In this document: positions 1 to 5,761 of the stretch, piece by piece
How positions within the stretch are numbered: the first letter of the stretch is position 1
Layout: each line of letters starts with the position of its first letter
Source: Treponema sp.
GTDB taxonomy: Bacteria; Spirochaetota; Spirochaetia; Treponematales; Treponemataceae
NCBI GenBank assembly: GCA_021442965.1
Contig: JABUUX010000100.1
Coordinates: 1-5,761, forward strand
Reading direction: 5' to 3'
DNA: 5,761 nucleotides
Notes under the pieces: generated by a model
The model's input: only the letters and a program-made list of their open reading frames with translations
Databases searched by the model: none
What the model was told of the DNA's origin: nothing
Position numbers and translations under genes: made by a program

Positions 1-1337
1 AGTTCAGGGAATTCTTTTGTGGCAACTTCCGAAGCCGAATAAACTGACGCTCCCGATTCATCAACAACTGTGTACATAACGTCAGAATCTTTGTAATTTT
101 CGGTGATTACTTTTGAAACAACTGCCTGCACTTCCTGGCTTCCGGTTCCGTTTCCAACGGCAACTACCTGAATGTCGTATTTGTCGATGGCATCATTCAG
201 CTGTTTGTATGCGTCCTCAGGATTCTGCACCTGAAAGATTTTGAAGTAGCCGAGGTATTTCCCCGTTTCATCAAGGGCGGCACATTTTGTTCCGGTTCTG
301 ATACCAGGATCAATTCCAAGAACGCGGCTTCCTTTTATTGGCTGTGTCATCAAAAGATTTTTTAAGTTTTCACTGAAAAGTTCAATTCCGTGGTCGTCTG
401 CCGCATCAGTTTCATCGCTACGAATTTCACGTACAACAGCTGGTGAAAGAAGTCGAACAACCCCGTCCTCGATTGCTTCTGTGTGGTATTTGTTAATCAT
501 ATCAGCTTTTCTCTGAAGAGTTTTTACAGCTTCATCAACATCTACGTCGATTGTAACATCCAAAGCACCTTCCCGTTCTGCACGGTTGATTGCAAGAATG
601 CGGTGAGGTTTTACCTGATTCAAAGGCTCTTCAAAATCCCAGTACATTTTATAAGTAGAAGTGTTTTCTGCCACCTGAGGGTCGGCACCTTCGGGAACAA
701 TCCCTTTTGTTTTTATAAGACCGGTTCTCATGTAAAGGTCGTGAATTGTTTCACGGTTTTTTGTTTCCTGACTTACACGTTCTGCAATAATATCTTTTGC
801 CCCGGAAAGAGCATCTTCAGGAGTAGGTACGTTCAAAGCTTCATCTTCGGCGTCAGTTTTCACATATTTTTTTGCCTCTTCTTCACAAGAAGAATCGTCA
901 TTTTTTCCAAGGATAAAATCTGCAAGAGGTTCCAGTCCTTTTTCAATGGCAGCCATTCCGCGAGTCTTCTTCTTTTTCTTGAACGGAGCATAAAGGTCGT
1001 CCAATGCCGCCAGAGTTGTGGCACTTGTAAGGGCGGCAGCTAAAGTTTCTGTAAGTTTTCCCTGTGCAAAAATCTTTTTGATATAATCAATTCTGGTTTC
1101 TTCAAGATTTTTATACGATTTAAAAAGATGGTCGCAGTCACGAACCTGAACTTCATTAAGGTTATCGTGTCGTTCTTTCCTATAGCGGGAAATAAACGGG
1201 ATAGTACAGCCTTCGTTTACCAGGCTGATTACGGCACTGACCTGACTCATTCTGATTTGAAGTTCGTCAGCAATTTTTTTCATGATTTCAACTTCGTTTA
1301 CTGTTAAGGCTTCTACAGCCTCTGTTGTGTATTCCAT
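1..1337 (-). CDS. tex: Tex, RNA-binding transcription accessory protein (3' end beyond window)
   Basis: An uninterrupted minus-strand reading frame encodes the first 445 residues of Tex and runs off the left edge. The N-terminal helical region carries the Tex-like segments PFISRYRKE, LDDLYAPFKKKKKTRG and GLEPLADFIL (roughly residues 45-140). A YqgF/RNase H-like domain follows at about 335-430, with the GIDPG loop (Asp343), GNGTGS, and DESGASVYSASE around Glu427. The frame ends inside the KEFPEL segment that follows in Tex proteins. Family members are about 720-780 residues, so the helix-hairpin-helix and S1 RNA-binding domains lie outside. Tex is a conserved cytoplasmic nucleic-acid-binding protein linked to transcription and, in some bacteria, to toxin-gene expression or stress tolerance; its exact biochemical role is unsettled. 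The ATG at 1337 is preceded by GGAG five bases away. No frameshift is visible. The gene has its own promoter, separated from putP by a terminator. The family call is very secure. Confidence 0.96.
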   Translation of the reverse strand, partial: MEYTTEAVEALTVNEVEIMKKIADELQIRMSQVSAVISLVNEGCTIPFISRYRKERHDNLNEVQVRDCDHLFKSYKNLEETRIDYIKKIFAQGKLTETLAAALTSATTLAALDDLYAPFKKKKKTRGMAAIEKGLEPLADFILGKNDDSSCEEEAKKYVKTDAEDEALNVPTPEDALSGAKDIIAERVSQETKNRETIHDLYMRTGLIKTKGIVPEGADPQVAENTSTYKMYWDFEEPLNQVKPHRILAINRAEREGALDVTIDVDVDEAVKTLQRKADMINKYHTEAIEDGVVRLLSPAVVREIRSDETDAADDHGIELFSENLKNLLMTQPIKGSRVLGIDPGIRTGTKCAALDETGKYLGYFKIFQVQNPEDAYKQLNDAIDKYDIQVVAVGNGTGSQEVQAVVSKVITENYKDSDVMYTVVDESGASVYSASEVATKEFPE

Positions 1338-1342
1338 AAGTA

Positions 1343-1346
1343 CTCC
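1343..1346 (-). promoter_or_regulatory. Shine-Dalgarno of tex
   Basis: GGAG on the minus strand, five bases (TACTT) before the ATG at 1337. It fixes the tex start, and the protein aligns with Tex N-termini from there. Confidence 0.8.
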
Positions 1347-1349
1347 AAA

Positions 1350-1372
1350 TATAATATGTGATTTATATTATA
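1350..1372. repeat. Perfect 8-bp inverted repeat over the tex -10 box and start region
   Basis: TATAATAT (1350-1357) and ATATTATA (1365-1372) are exact reverse complements separated by seven bases (GTGATTT). One arm contains the whole -10 hexamer and the other falls in the predicted 5' leader. The layout would suit an operator for a dimeric repressor. An AT-only palindrome near a TATAAT box can also arise by chance, so the operator role is inference. Confidence 0.45.
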
Positions 1373-1395
1373 CTGAAAAAAAGCGTAGATAAATA
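1367..1395 (-). promoter_or_regulatory. Probable sigma-70-type promoter of tex
   Basis: On the minus strand a perfect TATAAT -10 box lies at 1372-1367. Seventeen bases upstream the hexamer at 1395-1390 is TATTTA, a poor -35 match, so the promoter rests on its -10 box. Predicted transcription start is near 1360, giving a leader of about 23 nt. The run of ten C lies directly upstream of the -35 position, and an 8-bp inverted repeat covers the -10 box. Predicted by eye only. Confidence 0.6.
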
Positions 1396-1396
1396 T

Positions 1397-1406
1397 GGGG
1401 GGGGGG
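1397..1406. repeat. Homopolymer run of ten G (C on the tex coding strand)
   Basis: Ten consecutive G on the plus strand, inside an otherwise AT-rich gap. The run lies 60 bases upstream of the tex start codon and just outside the putative -35 hexamer. Runs of this length are prone to slipped-strand length change, and are also prone to sequencing miscounts. Confidence 0.9.
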
Positions 1407-1419
1407 ACTGCCCGAACAT

Positions 1420-1459
1420 AAAAAAAGGCTGCCCTAAAAGTTTACCTTTTGGGCAGCCT
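1420..1459 (-). terminator. Intrinsic terminator of putP
   Basis: Read on the minus strand, AGGCTGCCC (1459-1451) pairs with GGGCAGCCT (1434-1426). The helix continues with CTTTT/AAAAG pairing (1450-1446 with 1440-1436) after one bulged base at 1435, and the loop is five bases. The stem of about 14 bp runs straight into seven T (1426-1420). It starts about 30 bases after the putP stop codon. On the plus strand the stem is followed only by a weak T-rich stretch, so it looks one-directional. It isolates tex from putP transcription. Confidence 0.93.
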
Positions 1460-1488
1460 GTTTAGTTTAACATAAAACCGACTCTAAG

Positions 1489-3006
1489 TTAGTCAGCCAT
1501 ATTTTTATATGAATCAAAAGTTGCTTCAATTTCTGCATCTGTTTTAGTAAAGAGAGAAACAACAACTGCTACGATAAGTGTTACAAGGAAGCCCGGAAGG
1601 ATTTCGTATACTCCAAAAATTTTAGCAACAGAAGCTGGAATATTGTGCCATGCAACAACGGTAACAAATCCTGCAATAAGACCTGCTGCAGCACCGGCTC
1701 CAGTACATCGTTTCCAGAACAGTGCCAGGAACATTAGTCCGCCGAATGTAGCACCAAATCCTGCCCAAGCATATGAAACGAGTCCAAAGATTGAATCATT
1801 ATTTGGAAGAAGACACAAAGCAAATGCAACAGCGGCAACGGCAAATACAGTAATACGGCTTACAAGAAGAACTTTCTTTTCATCTGCATCCTTGTTAATC
1901 ATATCTTTGTAGATATCAAGAGAAACTGAAGATGCTGCAGAAAGAAGCTGGCTGTCTGCAGTAGACATAGAGGCGGCAAGGATTGCACAAAGGAAAATTC
2001 CTGCAATAAAGGCCGGGAACATTTTAAGCATTGATTCACTGAAAACAGTTTCTGCTGTAGAACCGTCCAAAAGATTTGGAAGAAGATAAACGGTTCCCAA
2101 TGTTCCGATAATAAATGCACCGATGTAAGCAATAATCATCCAGATGATTCCGACCCTGCGTGCAGTTTTGATTTCTGCATTTGAGCGGATTCCCATAAAG
2201 CGAATGATAATATGAGGCATTCCAAAATATCCCAAACACCATGCAAAAGCAGAAACTGCACTCATAGCACCAAAACTCTGATTTGCGGTGAACTTTTCCA
2301 TAAGTGCGGCACCGTATTCTCCGGTAAGAGCTTTTGTTCCAAAGTCCTGAGCTTTAGCGATTGCGTCAGCAGGTCCGCCAAGAGCCACAACTGCTACAAC
2401 ACTTGCTACAATAAAGGCAACAAAAATCAAAGCCCCCTGAACAAAGTCTGTAGTACAAACTGCACGGTAACCACCCATAATCGTATAGGAAAGAATTACA
2501 ACAAGCCCGATAATCATACCAATTTTATAATTCAAACCGAATACAGACTGAAAGAGTTTTCCACAGGCTACAAATCCTGAAGCGGTATAAATAGTAAAAA
2601 AGAATACAATAAGAACTACTGAAATTACAGAACAAAGATTGCTCTTAAAACGATTTTTGAAAAAGCCCGGGATAGTAATAGAATCACCAAAGGCAATAGA
2701 ACATTTACGAAGAGGTTTTGCAACAATGAGCCAGTTCAGATAAGTACCAACGATAAGCCCCAGTGCAGTCCAAATGGTTTCTTTAATTCCGCCCAAGTAG
2801 CAGAGACCAGGAAGTCCCATAAGAAGCCATGCAGAAGAATCAGAAGCTTCGGCTGAAAGAGCTGTTACCCATGGACCAAGTCCGCGTCCGCCAAGAAAGA
2901 AGTCTTTAGAATCATTTGTTTTCTTGGAACTGCGGACACCAATATAAACCATGAATCCCAAGTACAGTGCAAAGGCAAGAATTTTGCCTACAAGTGCTGC
3001 TGTCAT
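1489..3006 (-). CDS. putP: Sodium/proline symporter (SSS family, PutP type)
   Basis: Complete 505-residue inner-membrane transporter, matching E. coli PutP in length (about 500) and closely along its whole span. Conserved blocks are DFFLGGRGLGPWVTALSAEASDSSAWLLMGLPG (35-67), FFTIYTASG (136-144), AWCLGYFGMPHIIIRFM (255-271), AILAASMSTADSQLL (341-355), and GLVSYAWAGFGATFG (408-422). By homology Asp56 and Ser348/Thr349 correspond to the Na+-site residues Asp55 and Ser340/Thr341 of E. coli PutP. Tyr140, Trp256, Tyr260 and Pro264 match positions tied to proline binding there. About 13 hydrophobic helices are expected from the family. It should import L-proline with Na+, for nutrition or osmotic balance; a related substrate cannot be excluded from sequence alone. 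ATG at 3006 is preceded by GGAG eight bases away. The gene has its own promoter and terminator, and no proline-catabolism gene is adjacent. Confidence 0.92.
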   Translation of the reverse strand: MTAALVGKILAFALYLGFMVYIGVRSSKKTNDSKDFFLGGRGLGPWVTALSAEASDSSAWLLMGLPGLCYLGGIKETIWTALGLIVGTYLNWLIVAKPLRKCSIAFGDSITIPGFFKNRFKSNLCSVISVVLIVFFFTIYTASGFVACGKLFQSVFGLNYKIGMIIGLVVILSYTIMGGYRAVCTTDFVQGALIFVAFIVASVVAVVALGGPADAIAKAQDFGTKALTGEYGAALMEKFTANQSFGAMSAVSAFAWCLGYFGMPHIIIRFMGIRSNAEIKTARRVGIIWMIIAYIGAFIIGTLGTVYLLPNLLDGSTAETVFSESMLKMFPAFIAGIFLCAILAASMSTADSQLLSAASSVSLDIYKDMINKDADEKKVLLVSRITVFAVAAVAFALCLLPNNDSIFGLVSYAWAGFGATFGGLMFLALFWKRCTGAGAAAGLIAGFVTVVAWHNIPASVAKIFGVYEILPGFLVTLIVAVVVSLFTKTDAEIEATFDSYKNMAD

Positions 3007-3008
3007 TT

Positions 3009-3026
3009 TTAAATCTCCAAATTTAA
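3009..3026 (-). promoter_or_regulatory. putP Shine-Dalgarno within a small inverted repeat
   Basis: GGAG (3018-3015) lies eight bases before the ATG at 3006 and supports that start. It falls in the six-base loop between perfect 6-bp arms, TTAAAT (3009-3014) and ATTTAA (3021-3026). An AU-only 6-bp helix would be weak in the mRNA, so regulation by it is speculative. The ribosome site itself is solid. Confidence 0.7.
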
Positions 3027-3043
3027 TATAAGTAATAAACTTT

Positions 3044-3072
3044 AGTATAGTTAAATATGGAGATTATGTCAC
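3044..3072 (-). promoter_or_regulatory. Sigma-70-type promoter of putP, -35 box at repeat edge
   Basis: On the minus strand GTGACA (3072-3067; 5/6 match to TTGACA) and TATACT (3049-3044; 5/6 match to TATAAT) are separated by exactly 17 bases. The predicted start is near 3037, about 30 bases before the ATG. The -35 hexamer overlaps the GTCACC edge of the repeat region that begins at 3068, so that edge seems to supply the box. Not tested beyond reading by eye. Confidence 0.65.
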
Positions 3073-3180
3073 CCTGTAGAGTTAAAGCCGGTGGTAGAGG
3101 ATCTCGAAACCACATGGGCGGTCATTGGCCCGTCGAAATGACCTTTAAGGTCTCTGGTGATTTCGATAAACTCAATCACC
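3068..3180. repeat. Dispersed-type palindromic repeat with three stem-loop modules
   Basis: This GC-richer stretch has no convincing gene. It carries three short inverted repeats: GTGGT (3091-3095) with ACCAC (3109-3113); GTCATT (3121-3126) with AATGAC (3137-3142); and GGTGATT (3156-3162) with AATCACC (3174-3180). The second module read on plus and the third read on minus share the pattern of an ATTG start, a variable middle, then TCGAAAT. They therefore look like relatives in opposite orientation. The left edge GTCACC resembles the start of the common GTCACCCTGAGC-type intergenic repeats. Whether copies exist elsewhere in the genome cannot be seen here. Confidence 0.7.
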
Positions 3181-3250
3181 GCTGGGGTGAACTCAATCAC
3201 CGCCGAGGTTGTCAATCACCGCTGGGGCGGCTCAATCACCGTCGGGGACT
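3171..3250. repeat. Tandem array of four ~20-bp units (CTCAATCACCG...)
   Basis: Four imperfect direct repeats begin at 3171, 3192, 3211 and 3231, with periods of 21, 19 and 20 bases. Each starts with CTCAATCACCG or GTCAATCACCG and continues with a G-rich tail (CTGGGGTGAA, CCGAGGTT, CTGGGGCGG, TCGGGGACTT). Adjacent units can form small hairpins, for example TCACC (3176-3180) with GGTGA (3186-3190), and CCGC (3219-3222) with GCGG (3227-3230). The first AATCACC is also the right arm of the upstream stem-loop. The array ends about five bases beyond the chemoreceptor stop codon, so it forms that gene's 3' flank. No U-tract follows any hairpin, so intrinsic termination is not evident. Spacers are too short and too alike for CRISPR. 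Confidence 0.85.
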
Positions 3251-3254
3251 TGCT

Positions 3255-5111
3255 CTAAATTATAAATTTTTCTGTCTGGGCATTCAGCATTTCTGCCGCT
3301 TCAGAGTTCTTTGCCACTGCATCATTTACAACAGAAATAGCTTCATCCATTTCTACAGTACTCTGTGACATATCTCCCATCATGCTGCTGATTCTGGATG
3401 CAATTTCCGAAAGTTTATCCATCTCAACCAGAACTTCACGGCTTCCTGTAAGCATTTCAGAAGAACTCTGTTTTACAAATCCAGTCTGGTCATTAATGTC
3501 GCGCATGGAATTCATAACCTGGACAGAACCTTCGCTCTGTTCGTTCATAGCCTGTGTGATTACTGCTTCCTGATTCTGAACATTCTGAGCCAGATCGTAA
3601 ATCTTTGTAAACTGAGTCTGAACGGCAGACGTTTTTGTAAGAACATCTCCAATCAGAACTTCAAGATTTTTAAGGCGTTCTGTAATATCCTTACTCTGAC
3701 GGTTAGAATCTTCAGAAAGTTTTCGGATTTCATCAGCAACAACGGCAAATCCTTTTCCGGACTCCCCGGCGTGAGCAGCTTCAATGGCGGCATTCATTGC
3801 AAGTAGATTTGTCTGGCTTGCGATATTTGAAATTACTTTACTGGCCTCCTGCATTCCGGCAGATTCTTCTGAAATCTTCTTTGCAGTCTCTACCGCTTCC
3901 TGAACCCGTTTCTGACCATTTGATGATTCATCATTTAACATAACGATAGTCTCAGAGTTGTGTTCCAGAATACCGTTTACAGATTTTATATTTGCAACCA
4001 TCTGCTCTATGGCCGAAGAAGCCACTTCAATACTTTCCCCCTGCTTTGAAATATTATCTCCAAGAACATTCAGGTTTCCGGTTATTTGATTTACAGTTGC
4101 ACGAGTTTCTTCTACCCCTGCCGCCTGATTTGACATATCACCTTTTATAGCATCAATCTTTGTAGAAATATCTGAAACTACTGTATTCATCTGCTCAATG
4201 GAAGAAATGAGCTGATTTGCTGTCTGAGCCGTAACCTGCCCTGAACTCTGAATAGCTCCAATCAACTGACGGGTTTCTGCCGAGAACGTGTTAAAATCTT
4301 TAGAAAGAACTCCTAGAACATCACGCATATCAACATCAATATCTTTTGATGTGTAATCTCCCTGACTAACTTTTCCGGCAAAATCATCAAAAATATTGAT
4401 TTTTTTATTTTTACTGAACATAAAGAAAAGCATATCAAGAGTACACATTCCTACTGCAAAAAATGTGTAAGGATAAATAACACGAATAAGGTAGCGGTTT
4501 ACATCAAGCCCCGGTTCCGAAAGTCTTGTCATAAATGCAAAAACTGTAGCACAAGCACCAAAAGAACTGAAAGCCCCAATAAGCAGAGCTGCAGAAAGAA
4601 TGCCGAATCCCTTGTATTTATCTACCATTGGGATAAACTTCATATATTTGGCTAAATCCACTGTAAAAAGAACGTAGAACGGAGTTGAATAAAGACCGAT
4701 TCCCGCATATCCGCCCCAAATAATCAGATTTCCACCATCCAAATAATCAATACCGCACTCTCTGCAAATAATATACGGAGTTATAAGATTCATTACGACA
4801 GGAACCGCAAGACTTAAAATCGTATAACTTTTGAAAGCCTTGTTTGCCTTAATCAGACTCTGCTCTGTACCGTCATAATTTTTTATATTTCTCATAAAAT
4901 AGAAATACATGGCAAGAGGAGATAGCAGAAGCACAGATGACAGCGCCATAAAGGATTTTGTTTTAAAAATTTGCAAAACAATTTCATGCTCAAATTTTCC
5001 GGAAGTAGTGATAACGGCTGACAATGCAACAAAAGGTGCAAAAAAGATAAGATAGTTATAAAGAAGAACTGTAAACCGAGGTTTTGGATTTTTCACTGAG
5101 GCATTCTGCAT
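3255..5111 (-). CDS. Methyl-accepting chemotaxis protein with six-helix membrane sensor region
   Basis: Complete 618-residue chemoreceptor. Six hydrophobic segments lie at about 13-35, 55-73, 96-116, 128-152, 168-194 and 208-232. The loops between helices 2-3 and 4-5 are basic, so both ends should be cytoplasmic. There is no large periplasmic ligand domain. A linker of about 233-289 ([19 protein letters not shown]) resembles a HAMP region. It leads into a long coiled-coil signalling domain whose tip is [37 protein letters not shown] (about 429-465), the site that contacts CheA and CheW. About 24 heptads follow the tip, suggesting the 48-heptad class. No NWETF-like tether is present; the protein ends EKFII with a TAG stop. 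The ATG at 5111 is preferred over an in-frame TTG at 5144 because AGGTG precedes it and the predicted promoter lies between them. The signal sensed is unknown. A CxxC in the outer loop is described under findings. Confidence 0.94.
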   Translation of the reverse strand: MQNASVKNPKPRFTVLLYNYLIFFAPFVALSAVITTSGKFEHEIVLQIFKTKSFMALSSVLLLSPLAMYFYFMRNIKNYDGTEQSLIKANKAFKSYTILSLAVPVVMNLITPYIICRECGIDYLDGGNLIIWGGYAGIGLYSTPFYVLFTVDLAKYMKFIPMVDKYKGFGILSAALLIGAFSSFGACATVFAFMTRLSEPGLDVNRYLIRVIYPYTFFAVGMCTLDMLFFMFSKNKKINIFDDFAGKVSQGDYTSKDIDVDMRDVLGVLSKDFNTFSAETRQLIGAIQSSGQVTAQTANQLISSIEQMNTVVSDISTKIDAIKGDMSNQAAGVEETRATVNQITGNLNVLGDNISKQGESIEVASSAIEQMVANIKSVNGILEHNSETIVMLNDESSNGQKRVQEAVETAKKISEESAGMQEASKVISNIASQTNLLAMNAAIEAAHAGESGKGFAVVADEIRKLSEDSNRQSKDITERLKNLEVLIGDVLTKTSAVQTQFTKIYDLAQNVQNQEAVITQAMNEQSEGSVQVMNSMRDINDQTGFVKQSSSEMLTGSREVLVEMDKLSEIASRISSMMGDMSQSTVEMDEAISVVNDAVAKNSEAAEMLNAQTEKFII

Positions 5112-5114
5112 AAA

Positions 5115-5121
5115 CTCACCT
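5115..5121 (-). promoter_or_regulatory. Ribosome site deciding the chemoreceptor start
   Basis: AGGTGAG on the minus strand, with the AGGTG core (5121-5117) five bases from the ATG at 5111. The match to AGGAGG is moderate. The only upstream in-frame start, TTG at 5144, has no better site and would add eleven non-conserved-looking residues. Confidence 0.55.
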
Positions 5122-5140
5122 ACAAAATTGGAGATTTTAA

Positions 5141-5179
5141 ACAAATTTTACCACAGGATTTTAAATAACACAAATTTTA
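5141..5179. repeat. Pair of exact 10-bp direct repeats between hydrolase and chemoreceptor
   Basis: ACAAATTTTA occurs exactly at 5141-5150 and 5170-5179, 29 bases apart start to start. One copy overlaps the hydrolase stop codon and the other contains the putative chemoreceptor -10 box. The AT-rich content makes chance likely; a paired binding site is possible. Confidence 0.5.
5145..5173 (-). promoter_or_regulatory. Possible extended -10 promoter of the chemoreceptor gene
   Basis: On the minus strand TAAAAT (5150-5145) is preceded directly by TGG, giving the TGn of an extended -10. TTGTGT (5173-5168) lies 17 bases upstream as a 3/6 -35 match. The start would be near 5138, leaving a leader of about 27 nt before the ATG at 5111. 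No terminator is seen after the upstream hydrolase, so read-through from it is also possible. Confidence 0.45.
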
Positions 5180-5761
5180 TATTGCCGTGTAAATGATATT
5201 CTTTACCCGACGTGTAGTGCACGTAGTTCCCGCATCAACTTTCTGAGTCATATATGTAACGGCAAGATTATTTTTGATGTCTACGCTCATGTATGTTCCA
5301 AGCCAGCCGTCCCAGCCAAACTCTCCTTTTACGGTAATGGCACGGGCAGTACCGGGGTCTATGCACACACGGTTCAAATTTGCGTAACTGTAACCCGACC
5401 AGTGTTCCATTTTCCAGTCAAAGCACGCTTGAAGATTCGGGCGCAATTTTGCGGTACTCATATATTTTACGGTTTCTTCTTTAAGGATACGCTGACCGTC
5501 CAGTGTTCCTTTATTACAGAGCATCTGAACAAAACGCATATAGTCATCAACTGTAGAAACCATTCCAGCCCCGCCTGATTCAAAAGCAGGTTCTATTTTC
5601 ATGCTGTCCTGAATTCCAAGATTGCAGTTTGTAAAAAGTTCCATCTGACCGCCCTTGGAGTTTCCGCCCCATGCGCCGGCTGCCTGCCCCTGGCTTGATT
5701 TATAAACTTTTGCAAGACGGTTCTGTTTTTCTTCCGGTACCCAGAATGCAGTATCTTTCAT
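5177..5761 (-). CDS. Serine hydrolase of the beta-lactamase/class C esterase fold, C-terminal part
   Basis: The visible 194 residues are the C-terminal half of a penicillin-binding-protein-like serine hydrolase. The ATG at the window edge is probably an internal methionine, because MKDTAFWVPEEKQNRLAKVY resembles the mid-protein LGMxDTxFxVP segment of this family. Other family segments are FESGGAGMVSTVDDYMRFVQMLCNKGTLDGQRIL (60-93) and FGWDGWLGTYMSVD (148-161). In the latter GWDG (149-152) sits where the KTG/HxG motif of the active-site wall normally lies. The catalytic SxxK and the YxN motif must lie outside the window; members are about 380-420 residues. The substrate cannot be inferred: the fold includes esterases, D-amino-acid peptidases and beta-lactamases, and the GWDG variant argues against assuming beta-lactamase activity. 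A signal peptide cannot be judged. The gene ends TAA, 65 bases before the chemoreceptor start. Confidence 0.86.
   Translation of the reverse strand: MKDTAFWVPEEKQNRLAKVYKSSQGQAAGAWGGNSKGGQMELFTNCNLGIQDSMKIEPAFESGGAGMVSTVDDYMRFVQMLCNKGTLDGQRILKEETVKYMSTAKLRPNLQACFDWKMEHWSGYSYANLNRVCIDPGTARAITVKGEFGWDGWLGTYMSVDIKNNLAVTYMTQKVDAGTTCTTRRVKNIIYTAI

Noticed and set aside
483..1043. Plus-strand open frame of 186 codons opposite tex
   Set aside because: It is fully antisense to a clear Tex coding frame, its product is Phe/Cys-rich with no recognisable domain, and it has no evident ribosome site.
1338..1488. Riboswitch or small RNA in the putP-tex gap
   Set aside because: Apart from the terminator, promoter, G-run and inverted repeat nothing resembles a known aptamer, and the predicted tex leader is only about 23 nt.
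1643..2580. Several open frames on both strands within putP
   Set aside because: All are shadows of the PutP frame; their translations show no family features, while PutP matches across its whole length.
3171..3250. CRISPR array
   Set aside because: The period is about 20 bases with no unique spacers of normal length, and no cas gene is in the window.
3057..3368. Plus-strand open frame of 103 codons with a repeated LNHRxG motif
   Set aside because: The motif is only the translation of the 20-bp tandem repeat, the frame overlaps the 3' end of the chemoreceptor gene on the other strand, and its start lies in the putP promoter. It could easily be misannotated as a protein.
5112..5144. Upstream TTG start of the chemoreceptor adding eleven residues
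   Set aside because: It has no better ribosome site than the ATG at 5111 and would lie at or upstream of the predicted transcription start; the ATG gives a normal short N-terminus before helix 1.
5759..5761. ATG at the window edge as the true start of the hydrolase
   Set aside because: The sequence after it matches a middle segment of the family, and the SxxK and YxN motifs would be missing, so the gene most likely continues beyond the window.

Overview
The window reads as chromosomal DNA of a low-to-mid GC bacterium, most likely a spirochaete close to Treponema. This placement is an inference from protein style (a Treponema-like chemoreceptor tip with AHAGE and no C-terminal tether pentapeptide, and the flavour of the Tex and serine-hydrolase sequences). 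No marker gene is present to settle it. All four genes lie on the minus strand, so transcription runs from high to low coordinates, and no gap between genes exceeds about 250 bp.

In transcription order the genes are: (1) 5761-5177, the C-terminal half of a beta-lactamase-fold serine hydrolase, cut by the window edge; (2) 5111-3255, a complete methyl-accepting chemotaxis protein with six membrane helices and no large extracytoplasmic ligand domain; (3) 3006-1489, a complete sodium/proline symporter (PutP type) with its own promoter and a strong intrinsic terminator; (4) 1337-1, the N-terminal 445 residues of Tex, an RNA-binding transcription accessory protein, cut by the window edge.

The most unusual stretch is 3068-3250, between the chemoreceptor stop codon and the putP promoter. 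It is a visibly GC-richer dispersed-type repeat made of three small stem-loop modules followed by four tandem copies of a roughly 20-bp unit. Its outer edge appears to supply the -35 box of the putP promoter. A second point of interest is a run of ten G (C on the coding strand) just upstream of the tex promoter, the sort of tract that can change length by slippage, next to a perfect 8-bp inverted repeat covering the tex -10 box.

The genes do not form an obvious pathway. They look like four separately expressed housekeeping or accessory genes: nutrient uptake, chemosensing, transcription/RNA maintenance, and a hydrolase of unknown substrate. I see no phage, transposase, CRISPR, toxin-antitoxin or defence system here, and no new multi-gene system can be claimed from this window.
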